A program made the position numbers and the translations under genes. From Ochromonadaceae sp. CCMP2298 (lineage: Eukaryota > Sar > Synurophyceae > Ochromonadales > Ochromonadaceae), in the NCBI GenBank assembly GCA_026770595.1, contig MU633707.1, forward strand, positions 8,644 through 27,924: a stretch of DNA of 19,281 nt. The letters run 5' to 3'. Below, in pieces: positions 7,401 through 17,008 of this stretch. Every line of letters starts with the position of its first letter. Positions within the stretch are counted from its first letter, which is position 1. The notes under the pieces were generated by a model, which saw only the letters and a program-made list of their open reading frames with translations, made no database searches and had not been told where the DNA came from.

Positions 7401-10400
7401 ATTAAAATAGCTTACCAGCGCCTCCAGCATCGTGGTGGGGGTGAGGTTGGAGCTCTTCGCCGTGATATTAAAGTAGTCCATGCACGCCAGCAGCTGCTCC
7501 CTGTGCGCGGAGGATATCAGCGACACCGTCGAGGATATCGCAACGAGGCAGGGCAGCATCTCCGCCACGAGGCTGTTGAGCCCACCGCAGACCTTGAACA
7601 GAGCGGCGCTGCCGGGGCCGATTGCTTTGGCGCTGTCCTGTGGAGGCACGAGCGTCCTGGCGCCCTTCTTCTTATACCTCCCTTGCTTCGGGGCCTCGAT
7701 GCGGTGCGGGTTGTGCTGCAGATGTTGCTGGAGCTGCCAGCGTAGAACCGTCAACCTGATCCCCCATTCTGCATGCCCCCCCGCGGCCTGCAGGACCAGA
7801 TTAAGCGTGGCAGCCTCGGGGAGGGCCGTCTGGGTGGGCCCACAGACCTCCAAGGCCAGCCTTGCGAAGGCAGCGTTGCAGCTACCAGCATCAGCGACAG
7901 CACCAGCGCCTACAGCAGTCGTGCGCGGTGATCCCACCCTCTGCAGAGTCACCCTGTCCTGGTCGGTGATATGCTGCAGCACGAAGCGCTCGCTGAGGCA
8001 CCTGGACTTTACCACCTTGACGAGGCAGGCCGCGGCATCCTCGGGTCTGCTGGCCCTCTCGAAATACTCAGCTGCAGTGTCCAGCTCGCGCTTGGCAACG
8101 TATGCCTGCGCCACAGCGAGGAAGTTTCCCGAGGAGATCTCCATCGCCAGCAGCTGGTCGTAGTAGGAGTACCGCTCCAGAAAGGACTTCTGCTCCCTCT
8201 CTGTGCGCAGCAGCGGAAGGTACCCCATCATTCTGGCCGTGGCGCGCGCGGAGTGGTAGTGCAAGAGCGCCTTTTTCACACACTGCTGCTGCTTGTGCTC
8301 GAGCTCGAGGAGTGCGGCCTCGTCCCCGTCCTGCGCGCTGTGCAGGAAGTCTTGCAGCATGCGCAGCGCTGAGTCGAAGTCGTCCTCCCGGTAGCAGCAG
8401 CGCAGGGCACTGTCCAGGTCTCCATTGCGCTCGTGCATGAGGGCAGCCCTGCTCCAACTCAAGGCTCTCTCAAAGCATGCAGCCGCCTTGGCGAAGTGCA
8501 GCAGCCCCTCGTACAGCTCAGCAGCCTGCAGGTTATCTCCAGCGCCCTCGTAGCACCTGGCAGCACCCGCCCGAGACTCTGCACCTGTCCCGCCGTCGAT
8601 CTCCTCGTAGCGCACTGCCGCCTGGCGATACAAGCTCCGCGCGCGAGGAAGGTTGCTCACTTCGCAGCTGGTGGCTTCTTGCTCCTTCTCCGCAGCCAAG
8701 CACCTGCGCACCTGCACGCTGTACACATCGCCCGCCCGATGAAAGCACAGGCGGGCATTGGCGAACTGGCGGCGCTCGAAGAACTGCTCTCCTTTGGCTG
8801 CCCACTCCTCCGGTGCGCTGGCCTGCAGGAAGAGCGTCTTTATGGACTCGTCGAAGGCCCGCACGTCCACCAGCCCACGCTGACGCCAGTAGCAGAGCAG
8901 CGGCTCACGTGACTGCGCGTTGCCGTCGAAGATGACAAGGTTCTGCTTGGCCCGCGTGAGCAGCACGTACAGCTGTTAATGTGTGTGCGTGTGTGGGAGT
9001 GTGAGTGCATGAATGTGCGTGTGCGTGTACAAGCGTGTGTTCGTGTATGCATACCAACTTGAGCTCTGTGCAGAGGCCGCCGTGCTTATGGGGGTCGAAT
9101 TTCGCGTGCGGTTTGCTCTCGTCGACATGCGCATAGAGCACGCGCCAGTCGTTGTCACTCAGCGGCGATGAACTGAAAAAGTTGTAGACCAGGCAGTCGG
9201 AGAACTCCATGCCCTTGGCCTCCAGCACTGTCAGCACCAGGGCACTGTCGCCGGCCACCTCGCGCACATACTGCTTGGTGGCCTCGTCGCGCACTAGAAT
9301 GACCTGTTGATGTGTGCGTGTGTGAGTACATGCAAGTGCGTGTGTGCGCGCGTGTGCGCGCGTATACGTATGTGCATGCGTGTGTGTTTGTGTTCGGTTG
9401 TGTGTGTGCAAGCGGGTATGGGTGTTTATAAAGTGAGTGTATGTGTGTGTATCTATGTATCTGTGTATCTGTGTATCTGTGCGTGTGTGTACCTGCTCGG
9501 CGCCGAATTCGGACGTGGTGTTCGGCGCGCCTCGCTGGAATATCGTGTCGACGATGTCGGTGGTCGATTCGATGAAGATGGGCGGGTCCCCTTCCACCTG
9601 CGCCTGCTCTGGGTCCATTTTGTCGATCAGCTGGGGGAAGAAGTGCACCAGCAGCTCCACCACGCTGTTGGCCAAACGCACAACGCCCGAGTGCGTTCTG
9701 AAGTTCTCCAGCAGGTGCCACAGCTTGGGGGTCAGCAGGGCCTTCTGGCTGTCGGACGCGTCGAGGCTGCTGAGAATCTCGTGATAGAACACGTCCTTCA
9801 GAGTCTGGAACCGGAAGCCCACGCCGTGCGCGATGGTCTGCGCAGTATCTCCGGCGAAGACGAAACCCTGGGCGCGGCGGCACACAAACTGCAGCAGTGC
9901 GATCTGAGCGGGGGTGAGGTCCTGGACCTCGTCCACGTACACGCCCGTCATCAAGGCGCCCGCATATCGACAAGCAGCGAGCTGGGCATCGTCAAGCCCA
10001 GGCCCAGGCCCATCCTCGTTCTCTCCCTCCGCCACCCTGGCTGGGGTGAGGCTCCTGTAGACAGCGTACACGGCGTCCAGCTGGTCGTACTCCCCGTGTG
10101 CCTGCTTGAGCTCCTCGTACTGCAGGTAGGCCGCGTAGACCCTGCGGCGCTGCGCCTCGCTCAGTGAGGACTGGCGGGACTGGGCCAGCTGCAGGTACGC
10201 GTCCTCCCGCAGCGCCCCTCCGGGCGAGCTGAGTGCCAGCAGACTGCCCTTGATGTGCGACGTGATCTCCATGAAGAGCAGGGAGGCGTCGCCCACCAGG
10301 TTGCATGCGTTGAGGTGCACGAAGTAGTGCGAGCAGAACCTCTCGAAGTCCACCTGCTCAGCGCAGGCCCTGCTGGGGAAGAAGGCCGCGCCCCCGGTGA

Positions 10401-13400
10401 GAGAGGCGTCCAGCATGCGCAGGAAGCGCGCGTAGGTGATGATCAGGGGATAGGCTGCGGCGGGGCAGCGGACGAACGACTCGACCTCTTCAGCTGGGCT
10501 GGAGCGTAACGCCGCTGCCCCTGCAGTGGCTATCGTGGGCGTCAGATCAACGGCTTCAGCGGACGTGCACATTTTGCGGTAGCTGCGACCGATGGCATCA
10601 CACAGCAGCGGTGAAGCTGTGATCATCAGCTGCCTGCATGGCGCACCGGAAACGCCCCCAGCACCGATCTCTGCTCCTGGTCCTGCTGCCCGCCCACCTC
10701 CCGCTCCTCGCTCAGCGGTGCCCAACGAGCCCTTCGAGCCATCACTGGCAGTAGCAGCAGCTAGCGCCTTCTGTCTTGCGGTGTGCAGCTGCTCCCACAG
10801 GAACATGCGGTGCAGGATCACGGTGGTCTTGCCCGTGCCACTGCGGCCCAGGATGAGCAGAGAGCCCTCGTACCTCACGATCTCCTCCTCAGCCGCACTC
10901 ATCACGAAGGGCAGCTCGATCGAGGACAAGTTCACGCCAGAGACAAGGAGGTGCGCAACACCGGTTGTCAGTTCGTAGAACTTCGTGAGCGCCGCGGACT
11001 TGCCAACCATCGCCTGCTCTAGCGTCCCTTCGACCCCCACCCCCTCTTCCTCCGCTGCCTCTGCATGTGCAGGTGGCAGTTGTTGCGGAGGAGTGTGCCT
11101 CTTGAACCAGACGAGGTCCTCGGTGCCGGTCCAGCATTTCGGTATATGGATAGCGCCCTGCAGCTCCTGAAAGGCGCATTTGTCCAGATACTGAGGCGAG
11201 TAGGACCGCAGGGAGGCCTCCACGCGCTTCACCGTCGACGCCACCGCAGTGCCCGCCGACGGGACGATATTCCACATCTTCAGGCACTGGGTAGCGAGAC
11301 CCCCCGCGCTGCGCTTCACGTCCACGGACCACACGAGGCGCAGCTGCAGCACGCGGTACTCGAACACCACGCCGCGATGCGCCTCGCTCACCTCCCGACA
11401 CCCCATCTGGAACTTGGGCCACTCCCCGTTGGCCAGGCTCAGCAGCCCCTTCACCAGCTGGGCCCCCGCCCTACCATCCAGGTCGGCGAATGAGGCCTTG
11501 AGCTCGCTGCTCAGCTCCAGCTTCCACGGTGCCTGCGCGAACAGGTCCTCCTCCTGGTGCGCCACAAACCTCTCCAGCCGCAGCTGGGGCGTCCCCCACT
11601 TGTGCAGGGCCTTCCCGATGAGGCCCGTTGCCACTGCAGCAGAGGTGGGGCGGCCGTTGGTACCGCTGCTGGTGCCGCTGCTGGTGCCGGTGCTGGGAGA
11701 GGAGGAGGAGTAGAAGCTGCCTTGCTGCCTCGCGTGGTCGAATAGTCCTCTCCAGTTGTGGTCGATGGATAGCGTCGCTGCGTGGCAGACCACCACCAGC
11801 GCGTACTTGGCTCTCGTGAGGGCGACGTTCAGTCTGCGCTCGTCACTCAGGAAGCCTATGCCCTTGTCGGAGCGCACGGCGGAGAAGATGCTGAGAGGCA
11901 AGGAGATGGTATTGGGGGGAGAGGTGAGGGTTGGGGGGGAGGAGAGGTGAGGGTTGGTAAGGGGCACAATAGAGACACAAAAGCAGACTGCAGTCGCATA
12001 TGCTCACATTATGTCGCACTCCTGCCCCTGGAAACCATCCACGGTATTCACTCGGACAGAAGTGGGACCCGCACCAGCACCAGCAAGAACAGCAGTAGCA
12101 GCAACAGCAGTAGCATCCGCAACACCGGCAGCAGCATCCTTTGAGGACTGGGTGCTTGCAGGGGGCAGGCTGGTGTTCAGGTGGCTCAAGAGGCTGATCT
12201 GCGCGCTGTAGGGGGTTATAATCCCTACGCTCAGTCCCGCCCTCCAACCGCGAATGCGCCCCACTAGCAGGCGCACTGCGACGGCCTCCAGCTCATTGCA
12301 CCAGCTCTTGTCTAGCTCGCTCTCGGTGGGCGTGCTGCGCGTAGAGTCCGACAGATCCAGCACCGAGAAGGGCGCGATCTCTGCATGCCAGGGCTTGGAG
12401 TACGCAGCGGAGAGGACGTTGGCGCCGTCGACGACCCTGCCCTCGTAGAACTGTCCCCGTGGCCATGCGCTGATGTGGGGGTGCATTCGATACTGAGTCT
12501 CTAAAAGGGAATAGGGGTACTGCAGGCGCAGCAGACGGCTGAAGAGGGACTCCCCGAAACCCAGGTGCTTGCACTGCATCGAAGTCACCATAGCCGGCAG
12601 CTGCTTGTCGTCGCCCGCCAGGACAAGGCACTGCAGAGAAGAACGCAGCACCAGCGCCGTCTCCGCCTGCACCATCTATGGGCCAGGGTTGGGGTTGGGG
12701 TCAGAGAGTAGGGGTTAGTATGTGTTGTTAGAGAGCAGGGGTTGGGGCTGGGGTTGGGGTTAGAGAGTAGGTGTAGTTAGAGCGCACCATTGTGGCCTCG
12801 TCCACCACCGCCACATCGAAGCACGCCGCATCGAGCACCTTTTTCCCGCTCACATTCACCGTGGAGAAGACAAGGGACGCCTCGGCCACGACGTCCTTCT
12901 CCAGGCGTGTCTTCTCAGGCACACTCATGGTCCAGCCCATCATTATGCGATGGATGCTGCTGAAAAGCGTCTGCACCCTCGCCGCAGTTCCAGCATTCTC
13001 CTCACTGTCAATGCCCCTGCCCCTGCCCCCCACTCTGCTCCCGCCTCTCTCTTCCTCGCAATCGGAATCACTCGCATTGGCACTCAGAATGAACAGACGA
13101 AGCTGCTCGAGAGTAAGAGCCTGCGCCTCTCGCAGGGACGAGCAGAAGCGGGGTGATGCTGCGGCCTTCAAGCCCCTCACCACCGCCTCCGGTGCCTCGG
13201 CAACCAGCACCTGCACGTGCAGCAAAAACGACCCCACGATTGCAAGGAAGCTCGTGTGCATCCGCTCCCAGTCCTCCTTGTCCTCGGCAGGGGTCGCGCC
13301 TCGCAGGTAGAACACGAGGCGGGATTGGTTCTCAGCCATGAAGCCCAGCGCCAGTCTGATCCTGTCCACGCGCGCGTCAAGCAGCAGCATCTCCAACGGA

Positions 13401-16400
13401 TCGCCCGCATCCTTCTGGACCTTCAGCCGGGAGCGCGTGCCCACCAGCACGAAGTGAGCCAGGCGTAGAGGGGTTACCCCTGCATCCCCCTCTGCACCTG
13501 CACCGGACTCGTTACCAGGAGCCATGGAGCCCTGCTCTTGTGCACCGGCAGTGGGGCCGATAGCTGCAGCCAAGCAGCGACGCGCGAGCTCGCAGACAGC
13601 CACGTTGGTGGGCGCTGCAGCGTGAATGCGCTGACCGCAGCCCACCAGGCCCAATAGTAGCGCCACCAGGGTCGCCGTCTTCCCCGTACCTAGGATGTAA
13701 ATTGCAGGATGCCAGTGTGTCAAGGTCAGTACCAGTCACTGTGGCTCTCTGTGGCAACAACAGTATACCCCCGTCTACCTCCCCCAACAACCCATAAACA
13801 CTAACACGCAAGCGCACATATCTATAGATACCTGCACACAAGTATACAAGCACACCCGCACACCCGCATACTTACCTGGGGGTCCCTTGATGAGTTGAAT
13901 GCGCGGCTGGCCTGCATCACGCCCTCGTCCCACAGCGACCACAGAGGTCACCTGCCGCACCGCCCGCTGCTGCGAAGCGTTCAGAGAAGCAAAGCACGCC
14001 AAGGGGGGCAGTCCATCGATGTACGCAGGGGCAGATAGCGGAGCAGCAGCAGGGGAGAACAAAGCCGCATCCTGGTCGAAGCTGCCGCTCACCACGTCTG
14101 ACATTATCAGCTGGGGGTCAGCGTGGCAGGCTAGGGCCTCGACTGTGCGAAAGTAGGAGAACCATCCCACCTCCAGCGCCAGCAGAGTCCACTCACCCTC
14201 ATCCAGGCAGCCTGCCATGACGCTTGCCTTAAGCACTATGCAGTTAGGGTACTGCTGCAGAAGTTGTTGTTCGGCTGGCTTGATTTTATCGCCGTCATCC
14301 AATGCAAACTCGATCTTGCAAAGGATGTGCGTGCTCGCCTGCACACTCTCGAGGCTGGTGCTGGCAGGGCAGTCCTTCACCAACAGCCCCAGCGTGGTGC
14401 ACAACCGCTCCACAGCACCGTCCCCGCCCCGCGTCTTGCTGGCCTCGGGGATAACCAGATAAAAGAAGTCCTCTACGGTTTCCTCTTTGGTGGGAGGGGG
14501 TCTGGAGAGAATGTTTTGGATCTCGAATCGCTCCACCTTCGCTTCCTTCTCCATGCGCGACATAAGCTGCGCCCTCAGCTCCTCCAAGAAAAAGGGGTAG
14601 AAGCAGCCGTACCAGTGCGATGGGCTGCTGAACACAGCGGGCACGGGCTGCAGTCTGTGGGTCAGGAGGGCCTCGCTCATGAAATCGCCGATACTCCACC
14701 CCAGCACCTCGCCGATCATGGAATCCCAACGCCCTATATACCCGCCATCCCCTCCCCCGCCATACCCCCCACTAGTACTGTGCATGCCGTGAATGTCACC
14801 CACGGAGGGGGCGTCGACGTCCATGTCCGTCAGCTGGCGCGTCACGGCCATCGCGTAGTTCGCACTCGGGGCTGGCACGTCGCAACTGCCACTGCCGCTG
14901 CCACTGCCGCTGCCATGGACACTGCCCGCGGGGCCGGGGGCAAGGGCCAGCTGCTCCTGCAGTCGGGCTCGTCCCGCTTTGTTCGGGCAGGAGGAGACAT
15001 GGTGCGCGCCCCTGCAGCGGACACACACGGCGTGCGGGCATTCGCGTGCCAAGTGCTCAGCGGAGCGGCAAGTGAAGCAGCGCTTTGAGTGCGCGAGCTC
15101 ATGGGGGGACCGCACCTGGGGACACTCATCGCGACGATGCTCCAGGCTGCCGCACCGCCAGCACTCGTTGCCCAGCACTGGCACGAGCAGGTTCTCTGCG
15201 CAGAGCTGGGCCCACAAGGACTCCGACCCAGTCCGCTGCCCCTCGTGTGGCCCGGTCAGCACCTCCAGAGCGCGTCGCATCTCCGAGAGCACGAAGGCCT
15301 GCCCAGCGGGTAAGTACATTTTGCGCGCCGCGTCACATAGGTGGTCTACAGGATCCTCGATGCACAGGCGCCAGATAGGCGTGGGCTCCCTGCAGAGAGG
15401 CAGGGGCGCTGAGTCCGACTCCGCTGAGTCCACCACAACGAGCACCGTCTCCTCCCTCTCCTCCCCCTCCTGCTCATTCTCCTGCTCTTCCTCCTCTCTT
15501 TCCTCGCCCTTGCCGTGCTTGCCGTCCCTGCGTCTGTATGGCGCGAAGCAGAGTCGCCGAGCCCCCTCTGTGTCCAGGGCGCAGCGCAGGCTGATCACGC
15601 TGCTGAACAGAGCCGCACTGCGGACAGGGCCTCCTCCCGCATAGTAATCGAAGAACTTAACCAGCAAGAGGGCGATGCTGTCGTTATTCTTGGCGGCCAG
15701 AGCAGAGGCGTAAATAGTCTCCTGACTGTGCTGCGCCTGCCGCAGCAGCCGCGGCAGGACGGGGACGGCATCGTTCTGCAGGAAGTGCAGCGCGAGTAGC
15801 ACCCAGGTATAGCTGCTTAGCGTGGCGTTGAGGGGGTTGCAGAGGCCCCTGCGCTTGGCCCAGTGCTTCACTGCCACGAGGAGCGGGCGGATGCGATCAT
15901 CGTAGCGGCAGATCCGACCTAATAGCTCCGTGTTCTTAAATCCGTTGATCTGGTTCACGGTGATGTCGACCTGCGTAAAAAGTGTCGGAGGTTAGCTTCG
16001 GGGGTTGGCGTCGGGGGTTAGCATTAGACAGATATAACCACGGCAGCTGAAGCAGCTGAAGGAGGGGTTCCAACTTTGCAGGATTTGATCCAACCCTTCG
16101 AGTAACAACCCACCCACAAACCCCCACAACCTCTTACGCGGCACTACTTACCTCAATCGTTGTATCCTTGTGAGTCAACTTAAGCACAGGCACCCTCGTA
16201 TCCATTACTATCTTGTTGATGTCAAACCCAGAGCCAGCGGCAGAGTCAGCAGCGATCCGGAACACCTCTGCGGTCGCATCCCGTCCCAGCTCCATGCAGG
16301 GAGAGCGCTGCTGGTCGTCCGCACACCCTACGCTGAGAATGAGATCCAAGTCACAGGAGCCTGCCACGCCTAGGCCGTTGGCAGAGGAGCCGAAGAGGTC

Positions 16401-16820
16401 CAGAGAGACGAAGACAAACTTCGAGGCTGCCATCGCCTCCACCAGGCCGACCCGCAGCGCGCACAGGACCACTCCACACTGCGCCTCGTGCTCCGCAATG
16501 CGCATCGAGTTCGAGTGGGAAAAGTTAAGAACATCGTTGTTGATCTGTGCCATCGAGTCGACATCGCAGTCGAGCTGATCGCGCAAGAATGCGGTCCCTC
16601 TCGCGCGGATCTTGTCCGCCTGTGCCCGAAGGATCCCATCTGTCAGCATCGTCCAGTTCCCATAGTCCAAATTCCTCGCAGCATGGGCCAGTGCATGTAT
16701 TCGTTCATGCATCAACGAGTCATCGGCGTCTGCATCCAGAATGGACTCCACGATCGGGTCGGTTTGCTGGTCCGTCGCTTGCTGGAATAACTTCGCTTTG
16801 AGTGAAGAGAAGAGATCCAT
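4435..16820 (-). CDS. Giant fusion: terminal nucleotidyltransferase - zinc knuckles - UPF1-like helicase - TRANK1-like helicase
   Basis: Nine exons are inferred: 16820-16152, 15970-13876, 13689-12788, 12675-12008, 11890-9493, 9303-9055, 8972-7416, 7352-5118 and 4983-4435. All eight introns are GT-AG, exon phases sum to a whole number of codons, and the predicted product has 3,773 aa. The start is the first ATG (MDLFSSLK) in an exon open from about 16985; no upstream in-frame ATG exists, but an additional 5' exon cannot be excluded. Domain order: nucleotidyltransferase plus PAP-associated (~100-450), three CCHC knuckles (493-551), SF1 helicase 1 (~677-1480), SF1 helicase 2 (~1745-2350), TPR-like repeats (~2380-2540), a long unassigned helical region, then Q-rich and G/Q/E-rich tracts and a KKSRPSKKK tail. 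Exon 2 links nucleotidyltransferase, knuckles and the first P-loop without interruption; exon 5 links motif VI of helicase 1 to motif IV of helicase 2, so the fusion is read directly. The likely role is RNA 3'-tailing coupled to RNP unwinding (inference). No catalytic residue I checked is missing. Confidence 0.88.
4684..5190 (-). other. Q-rich and G/Q/E-rich C-terminal tracts across intron 8
   Basis: Exon 8 ends in a Q/K tract (QQQQKQQQKQQQKQQ, coded by repeated CAG/CAA and AAG at about 5118-5165). Intron 8 (4984-5117) follows with donor GTAAAC. Exon 9 then encodes a GEGQGQEKGQGHEEQREGQ-type low-complexity tract (4684-4842). The protein ends in KKSRPSKKK. The tracts are probably disordered and length-variable; the lysine tail could bind RNA or act as a nuclear signal. 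Confidence 0.8.
7353..7415 (-). other. Intron 7 of the giant gene (63 nt, AT-rich)
   Basis: Donor GTAAGC, acceptor TTTGATAG. It joins MLEAL to GNEAGMRSV in phase 0. It is the shortest of the eight introns and AT-rich, unlike the G-rich or TG-rich introns elsewhere in the gene. Confidence 0.88.
8337..8810 (-). other. Domain: TPR-like helical repeats after helicase 2
   Basis: Residues ~2382-2539. Helical pairs with a TPR-like rhythm are visible: GEQFFERRQFANARLCFHRA, ARSLYRQAAVRYEE, GAARCYEGAGDNLQAAELYE, AACFERALSWSRAALMHERN and DLDSALRCCYREDDFDSALR. TRANK1-type proteins carry TPR-like repeats behind the helicase, so this extends the homology. The likely role is protein-protein docking. Confidence 0.7.
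8973..9054 (-). repeat. Intron 6 of the giant gene, TG/CA-rich
   Basis: An 82-nt intron with donor GTATGC and acceptor TTAACAG. It is largely tgtgtgcgtg-type repeat on the plus strand. Its removal creates helicase motif VI (ELKL joined to LYVLLTRAK). Confidence 0.88.
9304..9492 (-). repeat. Intron 5 of the giant gene, TG/CA microsatellite, open in frame
   Basis: Donor GTACAC, acceptor CATCAACAG. The plus strand is nearly all tgtgtg/gcgtgtg/tatctgtg words. Splicing joins GAEQ to VILVRDEA in helicase 2. The intron is 189 nt, a multiple of three, without an in-frame stop, so retention would insert 63 Thr/His-rich residues without breaking the frame. Confidence 0.85.
11891..12007 (-). repeat. 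Intron 4 of the giant gene, G-rich minisatellite
   Basis: A 117-nt intron with donor GTGAGC and acceptor CTCTCAG. It contains two exact copies of gagaggtgagggttgg (11919-11934 and 11942-11957) on the plus strand, which are C-rich in the transcript. Splicing completes motif V of helicase 1 (QECDIIIFSAVRS). Confidence 0.9.
12676..12787 (-). repeat. Intron 3 of the giant gene, ggggttgggg repeats
   Basis: A 112-nt intron with donor GTGCGC and acceptor CCATAG. The plus strand is two degenerate copies of a ggggttggggttagagagtagg-like unit. It separates the DEATM Walker B motif from MVQAETALV. Confidence 0.85.
13690..13875 (-). other. Intron 2 of the giant gene, splitting a Walker A motif
   Basis: A 186-nt intron with donor GTAAGT and acceptor CATCCTAG. 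It lies in phase 1 inside GPPG|TGKT, and its removal restores GPPGTGKT exactly. I see no coding sequence inside it. Confidence 0.93.
14987..15163 (-). other. Domain: three CCHC zinc knuckles
   Basis: Residues 493-551. The knuckles are CWRCGSLEHRRDEC, CFTCRSAEHLAREC (both CX2CX4HX4C) and CVRCRGAHHVSSC (CX2CX3HX4C). Such knuckles bind single-stranded nucleic acid, and they also accompany nucleotidyltransferase domains in TUT4/TUT7-type enzymes. A GS-repeat linker (~575-585) and a Gly-rich segment follow, separating this part from the helicase. Confidence 0.93.
15290..16523 (-). other. Domain: Cid1/TUT-type terminal nucleotidyltransferase with PAP-associated domain
   Basis: Residues ~100-450 of the giant protein. 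The Pol-beta-like signature is VSLDLFGSSANGLG (FGSS at 143-146), followed by SCDLDL with D157 and D159. The third catalytic Asp is D225 in TIEVDITVN, created by splicing of exons 1 and 2. The central domain then reads DDRIRPLLVAVKHWAKRRG and NATLSSYTWVLLALHFL, the classic non-canonical poly(A)/poly(U) polymerase pattern. The PAP-associated part has KFFDYYAGG (328-336) and RLCIEDPVDHLCDAAR (EDP at 428-430). Residues ~379-397 are an acidic insertion inside this domain. The family adds U or A to RNA 3' ends; which nucleotide is used here cannot be read from sequence. Confidence 0.92.
15971..16151 (-). other. Intron 1 of the giant gene
   Basis: A 181-nt intron with donor GTAAGT and acceptor TTTTACGCAG, phase 0. 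It sits two codons before the third catalytic Asp (D225). It carries gggggttgg/gggggttagc words on the plus strand, resembling those in introns 3 and 4. Confidence 0.93.
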
Positions 16821-16960
16821 GTGATCGCAATGACCAGGAATCCAGTGCGGGTACAGTTGCTGGAGTGTATGGGGCGGCACAGTTCTGTTGCTGGAGGCGA
16901 CGCCGCGTGTTGCGAGTTGCTGAGACTGAGACTGTCGCCGAAGACCCCAGAAGACCGAGT

Positions 16961-17008
16961 CCGCTGCACGCTCACCGCTGCACGCTCAACGCTGCACGCT
17001 CAACGCTG
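16961..17008. repeat. 14-bp tandem repeat in the 5' flank of the giant gene
   Basis: Units ccgctgcacgctca at 16961-16974 and 16975-16988, acgctgcacgctca at 16989-17002, then a partial unit. It lies about 140-190 bases upstream of the ATG, probably in the 5' UTR or promoter. Confidence 0.92.

Larger units (their letters stand above)
8904..10992 (-). other. Domain: UvrD/TRANK1-like SF1 helicase (helicase 2)
   Basis: Residues ~1745-2350, exons 5-7. The motifs are: I LLILGRSGTGKTTVILHRM (1793-1801 core); II GVYVDEVQDLTP (D2098, E2099, Q2101, D2102); III FVFAGDTAQTIAHGVGFRF (2123-2131 core); IV LLENFRTHSGVVRLAN (2171-2182 core); V VLTVLEAKGMEFSDCLVYN (2268-2278 core); VI CTELKLLYVLLTRAKQNL, joined across intron 6. 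The combination of GRSGTGKTT, the VDEVQD box, AKGMEF and ELK-LYV-TRA is typical of TRANK1 (TPR and ankyrin repeat-containing protein 1)-like helicases rather than bacterial UvrD. The region between motifs I and II has a low-complexity Gly/Ala insertion. Confidence 0.9.
11785..14611 (-). other. Domain: UPF1-like SF1 helicase (helicase 1)
   Basis: Residues ~677-1480, over exons 2-5. An N-terminal segment (YGCFYPFFLEELRAQL, 677-692) looks like the accessory region before the core in Senataxin/UPF1-like helicases. The motifs are: Q-motif-like LNASQQRAV (886-894); I GPPGTGKT (919-926, split by intron 2); Ia APTNVAV (947-953); II VVDEATM (D1218, E1219, just before intron 3); III LAGDDKQLPA (1243-1249 core); IV QYRMHPHIS (1283-1291); V TVDGFQGQECDIIIF (split by intron 4); VI RRLNVALTRAK (1465-1473 core). 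All are intact, so ATPase and 5'-3' RNA/DNA unwinding activity is expected from the family. The ~290-residue stretch between Ia and II is longer than in UPF1 and contains low-complexity acidic/Gly segments. Confidence 0.92.

Noticed and set aside
12676-12787. Interstitial telomere from ggggttgggg words
   Set aside because: The units are irregular, mixed with agagagtagg, and lie inside an intron. No regular telomeric array is present.
16821-16880. Upstream start at 16880 for the giant gene (MPPHTLQQ...)
   Set aside because: The codon there is GTG, not ATG. The frame is open to about 16985 without an ATG, so the first ATG at 16820 was used.
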